Shown here: piece after piece, positions 1 to 7,237 of the stretch
How positions within the stretch are numbered: position 1 is the first letter of the stretch
Layout: each line of letters starts with the position of its first letter
NCBI GenBank assembly: GCA_964384465.1
Contig: CAYLLT010000017.1
Span: 1-64,000 of the forward strand
DNA length: 64,000 bases
Reading direction: 5' to 3'
DNA from: CAYLLT01 sp964384465
GTDB taxonomy: Bacteria > Planctomycetota > Phycisphaerae > UBA1845 > PWPN01
The notes under the pieces: model-generated
What the model was told of the DNA's origin: nothing
Database searches by the model: none
What the model saw: only the letters and a program-made list of their open reading frames with translations
Program-made: the position numbers and the translations under genes

Positions 1-54
1 GACGCGGCCATGTACTTCAACCGCGTGAGCGAGAGCAAAGAAATCGCGCGGTGA
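1..54 (+). CDS. 3' end of a gene cut by the window edge
   Basis: Frame 1 is open from the first base and ends at a TGA at 52-54, giving the tail DAAMYFNRVSESKEIAR. The piece is too short to identify. It is called coding only because it is open from the edge, ends in ordinary charged residues and is followed by a spacer leading to the next gene's ribosome binding site. It could be chance. Confidence 0.35.
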   Translation, partial: DAAMYFNRVSESKEIAR

Positions 55-168
55 CACGCTCGACTGAGCAGGTTCCGGGGGAAGCTCGGCTCCATGTCTC
101 TGCGGTTCAGAGTTGAACCATGACCCGGACTCAGGTATGAATGAAACGCGCGAACCGGAGGCGGGACA

Positions 169-1167
169 ATGGAGACCGCGACCATTCTCGGAATCGATGA
201 GGCCGGCTACGGGCCGATGCTCGGGCCGCTGGTGGTGTCCGCGGTCGCGTTCGACGTTCCGGAATCCGTTTTGCGCGAGGCGGAAGATCCCGACGGGCCC
301 AATCTGTGGGCGCTGCTCAAATCCGCCGTGCTCAAGCGGCCGAGCCGGCGCGGCTCGCGCCTGGCGGTGGCCGACAGCAAAATCCTCTACAATGCTGCCA
401 ATTCCGAGCACGGCCTCAAGCTGCTCGAACGGGCCGCCCTGACGTTCCTCATGCAGAACGGCGAGATGCCCGCCACGCTGAATGCGATTCTCGATCGCAT
501 CTGCCCGCACGTCTGGGAGGAGATGGATGGTTATCCCTGGTACAGGCGCGCCGATCTCGGCCTGCCGGTGCGCTGCCCATGCGATGATCTGGCTACGCAG
601 CGAAACGCGCTCAAGCTGGCGATGTCGCGGGCGGGCGTCACATTTCGCGGCGCATGGGTCGAGGTGCTGCCGGAGGGCCGGTTCAACCGACTCGTGACTG
701 CCACGCACAACAAGGCGGTGGTGCTGTTTTCGCAGGCGACGCGGCTCATTCAACGGGCGGCCGATGCCCTGGGGCCCGTGCCGCTGCGCGTATGGGTGGA
801 CCGGCAGGGCGGCCGTGTCTGCTACCGCGAGGCGCTGATGACCGCGTTTGACGGCGCCCGCGTGGACGTGCTGGAAGAGTCGCCGGAGCGGAGCAGCTAC
901 CGCCTGCACCGCCCGCACGGGCCGTGGATGATCCGCTTCGTGATGAAGGGCGAATCGCACCAGCTTCCGATCGCGCTGGCCAGCATCTACAGCAAATACA
1001 TTCGCGAGCTGTTCATGATCTGCTTCAACCGCTACTGGTCGGCGCGGGTGAGCGACCTGCGGCCGACCGCCGGTTATTATGTCGACGCCCGGCGGTTCAT
1101 GGAGGAGATTCGCGTCGCCATCGACGAGCACCAGGTGGATCGCAGCACGCTGGTGCGCATGGCGTGA
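169..1167 (+). CDS. Divergent RNase HII-like protein
   Basis: The 332-residue product opens with GIDEAGYGPMLGPLVVSAVAF, which matches the RNase HII signature (G-[IV]-D-E-[AV]-G-x-G-P-x-x-G-P) and supplies the first two acidic catalytic residues. VADSKIL (about residue 67) resembles the DSKxL motif. SIYSKYIREL (about residue 272) resembles the late 'SIxAKxxRD' helix. Family knowledge: RNase HII cleaves RNA in RNA/DNA hybrids. The protein is about 100 residues longer than a typical RNase HII, and the canonical Arg of the GRGP motif is Tyr, so its substrate may differ. The ATG at 169 has GGAGGCGGG just upstream. The RNase H fold is likely; the exact role is inference. Confidence 0.7.
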   Translation: METATILGIDEAGYGPMLGPLVVSAVAFDVPESVLREAEDPDGPNLWALLKSAVLKRPSRRGSRLAVADSKILYNAANSEHGLKLLERAALTFLMQNGEMPATLNAILDRICPHVWEEMDGYPWYRRADLGLPVRCPCDDLATQRNALKLAMSRAGVTFRGAWVEVLPEGRFNRLVTATHNKAVVLFSQATRLIQRAADALGPVPLRVWVDRQGGRVCYREALMTAFDGARVDVLEESPERSSYRLHRPHGPWMIRFVMKGESHQLPIALASIYSKYIRELFMICFNRYWSARVSDLRPTAGYYVDARRFMEEIRVAIDEHQVDRSTLVRMA

Positions 1168-1170
1168 CTT

Positions 1171-1218
1171 GTGGTGCAGGCGTCTCGCCTGCTCGTGCAG
1201 CCGGGACGGCCGCACCAC
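1171..1218 (+). repeat. Palindromic intergenic repeat with 'CAGGCGTCTCGCCTG' core
   Basis: GTGGTGC at 1171-1177 pairs with GCACCAC at 1212-1218, and GCAGGC (1176-1181) pairs with GCCTGC (1187-1192). The element fills the spacer between two genes. The GTG at 1171 that would extend the next gene lies inside it, which argues for the downstream start. Confidence 0.6.
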
Positions 1219-1227
1219 AATCTTGGG

Positions 1228-1980
1228 GTGAGCACGACCGTGATACAAATTGACGGTTTACACAAGCGTTTTGGCGAGCTGGAGGTGCTTCGCGGCATCG
1301 ACATGGGGGTGGAGCGCGGCGAGGTTGCCGTGCTGATCGGGCCGTCGGGGTGCGGCAAGAGCACGCTGCTGCGCTGCATCAACGCGCTGGAAACGTTCGA
1401 GGCCGGACAAATCCGCGTGGGCGAGCTGTCGCTGGGGCCAGCGACGAACGGCGACCGCACCGCGGTCGAGCATCAGCTTCGCCGCCGCGTGGGCATGGTG
1501 TTCCAGCAATTCAATCTCTTCCCGCATCTGTCCGTGCTGGAGAACGTGATGAGCGGGCCGGTGTATGCGATGGGCGTGCCCCGCGCGGAAGCGGCGGAGA
1601 AGGCCCGCGGGCTGCTGGACCGCGTCGGCCTCGCCGACAAAGTTGATCAGCGGCCGGCCAAGCTCTCCGGCGGACAGCAGCAGCGGGTGGCGATCGCGCG
1701 GGCGCTGGCCAACGACCCGGAGGTGATGCTTTTCGATGAGCCGACCAGCGCGCTCGATCCGCGCATGACGGCCGAAGTGCTGGCGGTGATGGCCGACCTG
1801 GCCTCGTCGGGCCAGACCATGATCGTCACCAGCCACGCGATGGGTTTCGTCCGCCGCTCGGCCCACCGCGTCCACGTCCTCTGCAATGGCCAGATCGTAG
1901 AGTCCGGATCACCGGAGCAAATCCTCGATCAATCCCAGCATCCGCAAACGCGCGAACTCCTCGCCCACGCGGCGGGGTGA
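1228..1980 (+). CDS. Amino-acid-type ABC transporter ATP-binding protein
   Basis: The 250-residue protein is a full ABC ATPase: Walker A GPSGCGKST, Q-loop FQQFNLFPHL, signature LSGGQQQRVAIARAL, Walker B MLFDEPTSALDP and an H-loop TSHAMGF. The FQQFNLFPH stretch and overall pattern are those of the GlnQ/HisP polar amino acid importer group. No permease or binding-protein gene lies beside it, so it is an orphan here. The start is placed at GTG 1228 because the frame's earlier GTG (1171) lies in a palindromic repeat; GTG 1240 is also possible. It would act at the cytoplasmic face of the membrane. Confidence 0.85.
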   Translation: MSTTVIQIDGLHKRFGELEVLRGIDMGVERGEVAVLIGPSGCGKSTLLRCINALETFEAGQIRVGELSLGPATNGDRTAVEHQLRRRVGMVFQQFNLFPHLSVLENVMSGPVYAMGVPRAEAAEKARGLLDRVGLADKVDQRPAKLSGGQQQRVAIARALANDPEVMLFDEPTSALDPRMTAEVLAVMADLASSGQTMIVTSHAMGFVRRSAHRVHVLCNGQIVESGSPEQILDQSQHPQTRELLAHAAG

Positions 1981-1997
1981 AACTGCTCGTCACATCG

Positions 1998-2396
1998 TCA
2001 ATCCACTTCCCAGTTCTCATGACGCAGACCGGGCACGCGGCTGAATTCGCCGGTGTTGTTGGTCACGAGGGTCAGGTCATTCGCGACGGCGATCGCGGCA
2101 ATCAACAAGTCATTGGGGCCGATGGGGGAGCTTGCCAGCGCCGCGCGGATTCGTCCGTACTCCTCGGCGCAGCGATCGTCAAAAGCGAATGACCTGAATC
2201 TTAAAAGAAACCGCTGTTGGCGCGAGAGGGCCAATTGTGGCTTTGTGCTGCGCTGAGCACCAAAGCAAAGCTCAGCCTTGACGATGGAGCAGACAGAGAT
2301 CTCTGCCTCGTTGGTGCTGTCGATCCGGCGCTTCAATGTGAGCGAGCGGCCATTCAGGTAACGAATACATGCGTTGGTGTCGAGAAGCCAGCTCAT
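1998..2396 (-). CDS. vapC: VapC-type PIN-domain toxin
   Basis: The 132-residue PIN domain starts LLDTNACIRYL (first acidic residue), has VKAELCFGA (conserved Glu), then GPNDLLIAAIA and LVTNNTGEFSRVPGL, the usual late acidic motifs of VapC/FitB RNases. Family knowledge: these are Mg-dependent RNases, often cutting tRNA, held inactive by a cognate antitoxin. The start codon overlaps the last four bases of the upstream antitoxin-like gene, the usual translational coupling of such pairs. The two genes are isolated from their neighbours, as expected for a mobile toxin-antitoxin module. Confidence 0.85.
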   Translation of the reverse strand: MSWLLDTNACIRYLNGRSLTLKRRIDSTNEAEISVCSIVKAELCFGAQRSTKPQLALSRQQRFLLRFRSFAFDDRCAEEYGRIRAALASSPIGPNDLLIAAIAVANDLTLVTNNTGEFSRVPGLRHENWEVD

Positions 2397-2638
2397 TCGA
2401 GGGGCTCGCGGTCCTCAAGGTGGCCCGGCTCCGGTCGCTCCAGACCCAGGTCGGCACATGAGCCGTAGGTTTCCTCGACGAACTGATGCCATTCGGTCGC
2501 ATCAACAGGAGGTCCGCCGTTGGTGAGAGGTTGGATCGTAATCATAACCTCCGTATTGGCGTCCGCAGGTCCGACAGGCACCTTGACGGACAATACGCCG
2601 TCTTTGCCGACGCGCGAATGAACTTGAATCGTTTGCAT
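2393..2638 (-). CDS. Putative VapB-type antitoxin
   Basis: This 81-residue protein begins MQTIQVHSRVGKDGVLSVKV, a short beta-strand amino terminus seen in several PIN-partner antitoxins, and ends with an acidic tail suited to binding the toxin. Identification rests mainly on position: it lies directly upstream of the PIN toxin with an ATGA overlap. The start is the ATG at 2638; an earlier in-frame ATG would add eight unlikely residues. I do not recognise a standard AbrB or RHH domain with confidence. Confidence 0.65.
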   Translation of the reverse strand: MQTIQVHSRVGKDGVLSVKVPVGPADANTEVMITIQPLTNGGPPVDATEWHQFVEETYGSCADLGLERPEPGHLEDREPLE

Positions 2639-2735
2639 GATACACGGTTCCGAGTCGGACAAGCCTCGTCATGCCAGTCAACTATTATAACCGACTCTGG
2701 CATGGGCAAAAACAAAAGGTGATGGCATGAGCGTA

Positions 2736-3665
2736 CTACTTCTCCGCGGTGGTATCGGCAAAGAGCGCTTCGACGAACGTTTCCGGATCGAACGGTTCGA
2801 TGTCGGCGGGGGTTTCGCCGAGGCCTACGAACTTGACGGGGATATTGATCTGATCGCGGATGCCGATGACGATGCCGCCCTTGGCGCTGCCGTCGAGCTT
2901 GGCGAGGAACAAGCCGGTGACGTTGACGTGCCGGCTGAACATCCTGGCCTGGTTGATGGCGTTCTGGCCGATGGTGGAGTCGAGGATGAGCAGCACTTCG
3001 TGCGGGGCGCCGGGGACCTTCTTTTCGACGACGCGCTGAATCTTGTTCAACTCGCGCATGAGATGCTCCTGCGTGTGCAGGCGGCCGGCGGTGTCCACGA
3101 TGAGATAGTCGGCCCCGCGCGAGACGGCCGCTTCGCAGGCGTCGTAGGCCACCGCGCCGGGGTCGGAGCCCTGCTGGTGCTTGACGATCTGGATGCCGAG
3201 GCGGCTGGCCCACTCGGTGAGCTGGGCGACGGCGGCGGCGCGGAAGGTGTCGCAGGCGGCGATGATGACTTTCTTCTCCTGCTGGGCAAGATAATGGGCG
3301 AGCTTGGCCACGCTGGTGGTCTTGCCGGAGCCGTTGATGCCGACGATGAGAATGACCGTGGGGCCGGCGGGGGCGGTCTTCAACTGCCGATCGGCTTCCG
3401 GCCAGTAGGAGACGATCTGCTGCTTGAGGAACGGGATGATTTCCTGCGTCTCGCTGATCGCGCCGCTGTTATAGGCCGTGCGAATCTCAGAAATCAGCCG
3501 CTCCGTCGGCGCCGGCCCCATGTCGTCAGCCAGCATGGTTTCCTCGAGCTGGGCGATGACGGCCTCGTCGATCTTCTTCCCGAACGGCAGGATCGAGCGG
3601 AAGCTGCTGGTGATCTTCTGCCGCGTCTTGGCCAGACCCTGCTTGAAACGATCGAAGAGGCCCAT
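2736..3665 (-). CDS. ftsY: Signal recognition particle receptor FtsY
   Basis: The 309-residue protein has the NG domain of SRP GTPases: a helical N domain (residues 1-90), G1 loop GINGSGKTTSVAKLA, DTFRAAAVAQL, DTAGRLHTQ and LAKLDGSAKGG. It docks SRP-ribosome complexes at the membrane for co-translational insertion. It lacks the long acidic A domain of E. coli FtsY, as in many bacteria. It is the last gene of a minus-strand ribH-nusB-ftsY group; a single-arm heptamer repeat separates it from nusB. Confidence 0.95.
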   Translation of the reverse strand: MGLFDRFKQGLAKTRQKITSSFRSILPFGKKIDEAVIAQLEETMLADDMGPAPTERLISEIRTAYNSGAISETQEIIPFLKQQIVSYWPEADRQLKTAPAGPTVILIVGINGSGKTTSVAKLAHYLAQQEKKVIIAACDTFRAAAVAQLTEWASRLGIQIVKHQQGSDPGAVAYDACEAAVSRGADYLIVDTAGRLHTQEHLMRELNKIQRVVEKKVPGAPHEVLLILDSTIGQNAINQARMFSRHVNVTGLFLAKLDGSAKGGIVIGIRDQINIPVKFVGLGETPADIEPFDPETFVEALFADTTAEK

Positions 3666-3668
3666 AGT

Positions 3669-3731
3669 CGATTGCCGATTTTAGATTGCCAACGTTCGAT
3701 TGCGAATTGCGAATTGCGGATTGCGGATTTG
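3669..3731. repeat. Heptamer repeat, family A (GATTGCG units), single arm
   Basis: Between nusB and ftsY the DNA is a run of GATTGCG, AATTGCG and GATTGCC units, clearest at 3700-3731. Other copies in this window usually have a second, inverted arm; here only one orientation is seen. Confidence 0.75.
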
Positions 3732-3736
3732 GACTC

Positions 3737-4192
3737 TCATTCCACACCTCCGCGCGCGACGCGGCACGCCGGGTGTTGTTTGCAGATCGCGTCCAGCACG
3801 CCGTTGATGAACTGCGGCGTCTCGGCTTCGCCGAACTCGCGGCCGAGCTCGATGGCCTCATCAATCACCACGCGGACCGGCACTTCCAGCTCTTCAATGA
3901 TCTCGTGGATGGCCAGCCGGAGAATATTACGATCGACGACGGCCATCCGCGAGACGTCCCAATGATCGGATACGCTGGTAATCATCGCATCATACTGGTC
4001 ATGATTGCCCCACGCGCCGGCGGCGACACGGCGGGCGTACTCGGCCCCATCCGCCGAAAGCTCGGCATCGGCCGCGAGCGGCGCGATCGCCTGATCGACG
4101 ACCGTATCGGGTCCGCGCTGCATATCGAGCTGATAGAGCCCCTGCAATGCGACCGTGCGGGCCTGATGACGTGCTCGTTTCGTCGTGTTCAT
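3737..4192 (-). CDS. nusB: Transcription antitermination factor NusB
   Basis: The 151-residue all-helical protein begins MNTTKRARHQARTVALQGLY, matching the 'RxxARxxALQxLYQ' opening of NusB, and ends with the conserved helices around FINGVLDAI. NusB pairs with NusE (S10) on boxA RNA for rRNA antitermination. The start is the ATG at 4192; upstream in-frame sequence is repeat DNA. Its position after ribH is the common bacterial ribH-nusB arrangement. Confidence 0.92.
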   Translation of the reverse strand: MNTTKRARHQARTVALQGLYQLDMQRGPDTVVDQAIAPLAADAELSADGAEYARRVAAGAWGNHDQYDAMITSVSDHWDVSRMAVVDRNILRLAIHEIIEELEVPVRVVIDEAIELGREFGEAETPQFINGVLDAICKQHPACRVARGGVE

Positions 4193-4197
4193 CGAAG

Positions 4198-4363
4198 ACT
4201 CACCACGGCACGGAGACACGGAGAAGACATAATGATTGCGAATTACGAAGGGTCGTCGACGACCCAATTTCGGATTGCGGATTGAAGAACAGGCGGTCGG
4301 GGCTCGTGTCCCCAATTCGCAATTCGCAATCCGAAATTCGCAATCTCAGCGTCTCCGTGGTGA
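4198..4363. repeat. Nested palindromic repeat between ribH and nusB
   Basis: An outer TCACCACGG...ACGGAGAC arm (4200-4216) opposes GTCTCCGTGGTGA (4351-4363). Inside are opposed heptamer arms (GATTGCGAATTACG from 4234; CGCAATTCGCAATCCG up to 4346). Inside those is a perfect 16-base palindrome, GGGTCGTCGACGACCC, at 4250-4265. It fills the whole spacer between ribH and nusB. Confidence 0.75.
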
Positions 4364-4364
4364 A

Positions 4365-4853
4365 TCAGGTATTCTTGGTATTCAGTTTCGCGAAGAGGTT
4401 GGACATTTCAATCGCGGCCAGGGCGGCGTCGGCGCCCTTGTTGCCGGCTTTGCCGCCAGCACGATCGATGGCCTGTTCGAGCGTGTGGGTGGTGAGCACG
4501 CCGAAAATGACCGGCACGTTGGTCTCGAGAGCGGCCTGGGCGATGCCTTTGGCGGCCTGATCGCACACGTGCTCAAAATGGGTCGTTTCGCCGCGGATCA
4601 CGCAGCCCAGACAAATGACCGCGTCGAAGCGCCCGCTGGCGGCGGCCTTCTTGGCGGTCACCGGGAGTTCCCATGCTCCGGGCACCCAGATGACGCTGAT
4701 GTCCGCTCGCGGGCAGCCGTGCCGCTCCAGCGTATCCACCGCCGCCGCCAGCAGCCGCGAGGTGATGAACTCATTGAACCGGCTCACGACGACGGCGAAC
4801 CGTTGTTTTCGGACGATGAGGTCGCCAGCAATAGTAGGCGGTGATTCCGACAC
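4365..4853 (-). CDS. ribH: 6,7-dimethyl-8-ribityllumazine synthase
   Basis: The 162-residue lumazine synthase condenses 5-amino-6-ribitylaminouracil with dihydroxybutanone phosphate, the penultimate step of riboflavin synthesis. Seen: VVSRFNEFITSRLL, WVPGAWELPVTAKKAA, and GCVIRGETTHFEHVC with the catalytic His. The start is a GTG at 4853 with GGGAG seven bases upstream. It is the first gene of the ribH-nusB-ftsY group; a two-hairpin repeat lies upstream. Confidence 0.95.
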   Translation of the reverse strand: MSESPPTIAGDLIVRKQRFAVVVSRFNEFITSRLLAAAVDTLERHGCPRADISVIWVPGAWELPVTAKKAAASGRFDAVICLGCVIRGETTHFEHVCDQAAKGIAQAALETNVPVIFGVLTTHTLEQAIDRAGGKAGNKGADAALAAIEMSNLFAKLNTKNT

Positions 4854-4890
4854 TGTTGAGCTCCCGGCCGTCTGACCGCATGGCGGCTAT

Positions 4891-4946
4891 CGGAACCCCG
4901 CACGCAAGTGCGGGGCCGGGCCCGGTACTGGCGTGCCGGGTTCGGA
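4891..4946. repeat. Two-hairpin intergenic element, copy 1
   Basis: CGAACCC-type ends flank two small hairpins: CCCCGCACGCAAGTGCGGGG, then a CCGGGCCCGG core, then a second arm ending GTGCCGGGTTCGG. The same layout recurs at 15138-15198 and 25171-25231. This copy lies between the divergent genes ribH and the DUF3891 gene. Confidence 0.8.
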
Positions 4947-5117
4947 CACGGCGATGCGGACAAGCCATTTTAATAAATGCCCTGATCGAATGCCAGTGTA
5001 TGGGAAATCGGCCGCATAGGGGTTCTGTGAGTCGGGTATCGCTTTTCGTTTGTGGGGTTGTTATGCTGAGATCAGTCAGTTCTTGAGGCTCAACGTACCA
5101 GGCAAGTGGAAAGAAGA

Positions 5118-5927
5118 ATGATTCGCCGCAATGGGCCGAAAGGTTTCCTGCTGATTACGCAGAACGATCACGCGGCGCTGGCCGCGCAGATCGCCGCTCA
5201 CTGGGGCAACGAGCTGTTCGCCGCTCCCGACCCCCGCGAGGCGGTGGTCACCGCCATTGAATGCCACGACGCCGGCTGGTCCATACACGATGACAAGCCC
5301 TTCCTGAACGGCCAGAAGATCCCCGCTTCGTTTTACGAAATGCCCGTCAGTGCTTATGTCAGAGTATGGGTGGCATCGGTGTCGGCGGCGGCGGCGCGGG
5401 GCGGCCCCATGGCGGGGCTTATCGTGAGCTGGCACTTCACCGGCCTTTCGCGATTCGTCCCGACGCAGGGACAGCCCGAAGGGGTGCAGAACATGCTGCT
5501 GGATTTCGCGGCCGCCCAACATCACCGGCAGGAGGATTACTGCGATGCGCTGCACCTCAGCCGCTCGCTCGCCAATTACCCGCCGATGCCGCTCAACGAG
5601 CGCGATGCGGGAGCGGTGTACAACCTGTGGGTGCTGCGGATGTGCGACTGGTTGTCACTGCTGCTGTGCGACGATGCGCTGCCCGATGCGCTGCGGGATG
5701 CGCCGCCGGTGCCGGAGGGCGTCGAGGCCCCGGCCATCACCGCCTGCTGGAAAGACCGGCGTACCATGTGTCTCGAGCCGTGGCCGCTGAATGTCGCACG
5801 ATTGCCGGTTTCCGTGGCGGGGCAACGCGTCCCGGCGGGCCAATACCGCCGCGAGGTCGATCTGATCCGCGTGTACGAGCATTCGGAAGCCGAGACGCTC
5901 TCGTATAACCTCATGCCCGCCGGTTGA
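5118..5927 (+). CDS. DUF3891 family protein
   Basis: The 269-residue protein matches the DUF3891 pattern: MIRRNGPKGFLLITQNDHAAL, AIECHDAGW with a His-Asp pair, and LSWHFTGLSRF-like and YNLWVLRMCDWLSLLLC helices. The His/Asp pattern resembles HD-type metal-binding helical proteins, but the biochemical role of the family is not established to my knowledge. The ATG at 5118 is chosen because AAGAAGA lies just upstream; a GTG at 5106 is the alternative. No functional link to the neighbours is evident. Confidence 0.75.
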   Translation: MIRRNGPKGFLLITQNDHAALAAQIAAHWGNELFAAPDPREAVVTAIECHDAGWSIHDDKPFLNGQKIPASFYEMPVSAYVRVWVASVSAAAARGGPMAGLIVSWHFTGLSRFVPTQGQPEGVQNMLLDFAAAQHHRQEDYCDALHLSRSLANYPPMPLNERDAGAVYNLWVLRMCDWLSLLLCDDALPDALRDAPPVPEGVEAPAITACWKDRRTMCLEPWPLNVARLPVSVAGQRVPAGQYRREVDLIRVYEHSEAETLSYNLMPAG

Positions 5928-6042
5928 GTGCATGTTTGCTCTTTTCCCCTCGAAAGTTTTGCTCCTGTCGCGGCGAAGAGGCAAGCCCCTTCCAGCGATC
6001 GGTGTATCCAGGCGCGTTTGCAACCTGTAGGGAATGGCGTTT

Positions 6043-6870
6043 ATGACCGGAGTGTTCCTCATCGACGTCTCGGGCGAGTTTTTTACGCCGGAACAGATGA
6101 AGATCGTATGGCGCGACGAGGTCCGGGCGGCGCATGGGGTGCTCGATGCGCTCATCGCTGAGACCTGGGCACGGCAAAGTGAAGTTTCGCGCGTCCGGGG
6201 GACGACGTTGTTCAACGGGCGATTGGCGCGCTACCTTCGCCACAGGGTTGACTCAGGAATTGTCACCATCGAGGTGGGCCCGACGGATTACGCGGCGTTC
6301 ATCGGCACCAACTACCTGCATCATGCGCGTGCCGACGAGTTCGGCTGGGAGCTTTTCAGCAATCCGGTGGGCACGTCCGCCACACTGATCACCGCCGACG
6401 GCTGGCTGGTGTTCGGCCGCCGCAACGAGCGCGTCGCCTGCCTTCCGGGGTACGTCCATAACTTCGGCGGCGGGCTGGAAGCGGACGAGAAGCGGCCGGA
6501 CGGCACGTTCGACGGATTCGCCAGCATTCGCCGCGAATTGGACGAGGAACTGGGGCTGAAAGCCGGGGACATCGAGCAACTGGTGTGTCTGGGCCTGATC
6601 CGGGACGCCCAGATTCGTCAGCCGGAGCTGATTTTTGATGCCCAGGTCCGGCTCACGCGCGCGGACCTCGCCAGCCGTATCGGATCAGACGACCACGAGC
6701 ACGCCGCCATCGCAGCCTGCCGGGACGAACCGAACGCCATTCTGCCCTTCCTGGGCAACACCGAGCGGATCGCCCCCGTCACGGTGGGTTCGATCTGCCT
6801 TCACGGCCGGCGGCGCTTCGGGCCGGTGTGGTACGATTCCACCCGGAAACTTATGGCCGGAGTGCCTTGA
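6043..6870 (+). CDS. Nudix hydrolase with an N-terminal domain
   Basis: The 275-residue protein has an N-terminal domain of about 110 residues (GTNYLHHARADEFG) and then a Nudix fold. The Nudix box is present but stretched: the GGGLEADE part is separated by an inserted loop from RRELDEELGL, which keeps the REx2EE core. Nudix enzymes hydrolyse nucleoside diphosphates linked to another moiety. The stretched box and N-terminal domain recall eukaryotic NUDT22-type UDP-sugar hydrolases, but that is a guess. ATG 6043 is preferred over 6034 because AGGGA sits at the right distance from 6043. A terminator-like hairpin follows. Confidence 0.7.
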   Translation: MTGVFLIDVSGEFFTPEQMKIVWRDEVRAAHGVLDALIAETWARQSEVSRVRGTTLFNGRLARYLRHRVDSGIVTIEVGPTDYAAFIGTNYLHHARADEFGWELFSNPVGTSATLITADGWLVFGRRNERVACLPGYVHNFGGGLEADEKRPDGTFDGFASIRRELDEELGLKAGDIEQLVCLGLIRDAQIRQPELIFDAQVRLTRADLASRIGSDDHEHAAIAACRDEPNAILPFLGNTERIAPVTVGSICLHGRRRFGPVWYDSTRKLMAGVP

Positions 6871-6901
6871 AGAGGGCCCTCCAGACTGCGCGCCAGGCGA
6901 G

Positions 6902-6933
6902 CAGGCGGGAACCAACCCGTCTGCTCCCGCCTG
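6902..6933 (+). terminator. Terminator-like hairpin after the Nudix gene
   Basis: CAGGCGGGA (6902-6910) pairs with TCCCGCCTG (6925-6933) around a 14-base loop and is followed by GTTTC. It lies 31 bases after the stop codon. The T-run is weak, so it may be only a stable hairpin. Confidence 0.5.
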
Positions 6934-7040
6934 TTTCGTGGGCATACTACCCTCCCTTCGCCCCGGCGTTGCGCCATTAAAACCGGCGTATTCGCCCCCA
7001 AATCGGTGCCCGGCCCGGCAAACTGGACGAGCGGCCCCCG

Positions 7041-7057
7041 CTGGCACAGGCTTTGCT
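7041..7057 (+). promoter_or_regulatory. Sigma-54 (RpoN) promoter of amt-glnB-glnD
   Basis: CTGGCACAGGCTTTGCT fits the -24/-12 consensus (YTGGCAC N5 TTGCW): TGGCAC at 7042-7047 and TTGC at 7053-7056, with exactly ten bases between the invariant GG and GC. RpoN control of ammonium transporter and PII genes is well established in other bacteria, which makes the position meaningful. No NtrC-type enhancer was identified by eye. Confidence 0.75.
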
Positions 7058-7237
7058 ATGGGACACTTGAGAACCCGTGGTTGTTCACTGCGATCTTGTT
7101 TTCACGGCCCGAGTGCGGTACAGGGGGATCGTGCGCGCCAGATCGTGCGCGGTTACTCACCAGTCAGGCCCATCGTGAACTCAAGTGCGTTCGCTTGGTG
7201 CAGACGCAGAGTTGCGCTGCGGCGCAGGAGGTCATCC

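Larger units (their letters stand above)
6871..7237 (+). other. Regulatory spacer upstream of the ammonium transporter
   Basis: This 367-base spacer has no convincing gene. It holds the hairpin after the Nudix gene, a sigma-54-type promoter at 7041-7057, about 180 bases of leader and AGGAGG-like bases at 7225-7232 before amt. Confidence 0.7.

Noticed and set aside
2727..3965. A 412-codon plus-strand frame opposite ftsY and nusB
   Set aside because: It is the complement of two conserved genes, and its end is translated heptamer repeat.
6635..7237. Extending amt upstream to a start inside the Nudix gene
   Set aside because: The extension overlaps a real gene, the terminator-like hairpin and the sigma-54 promoter, while ATG 7238 has a strong ribosome site and starts a signal-like segment.
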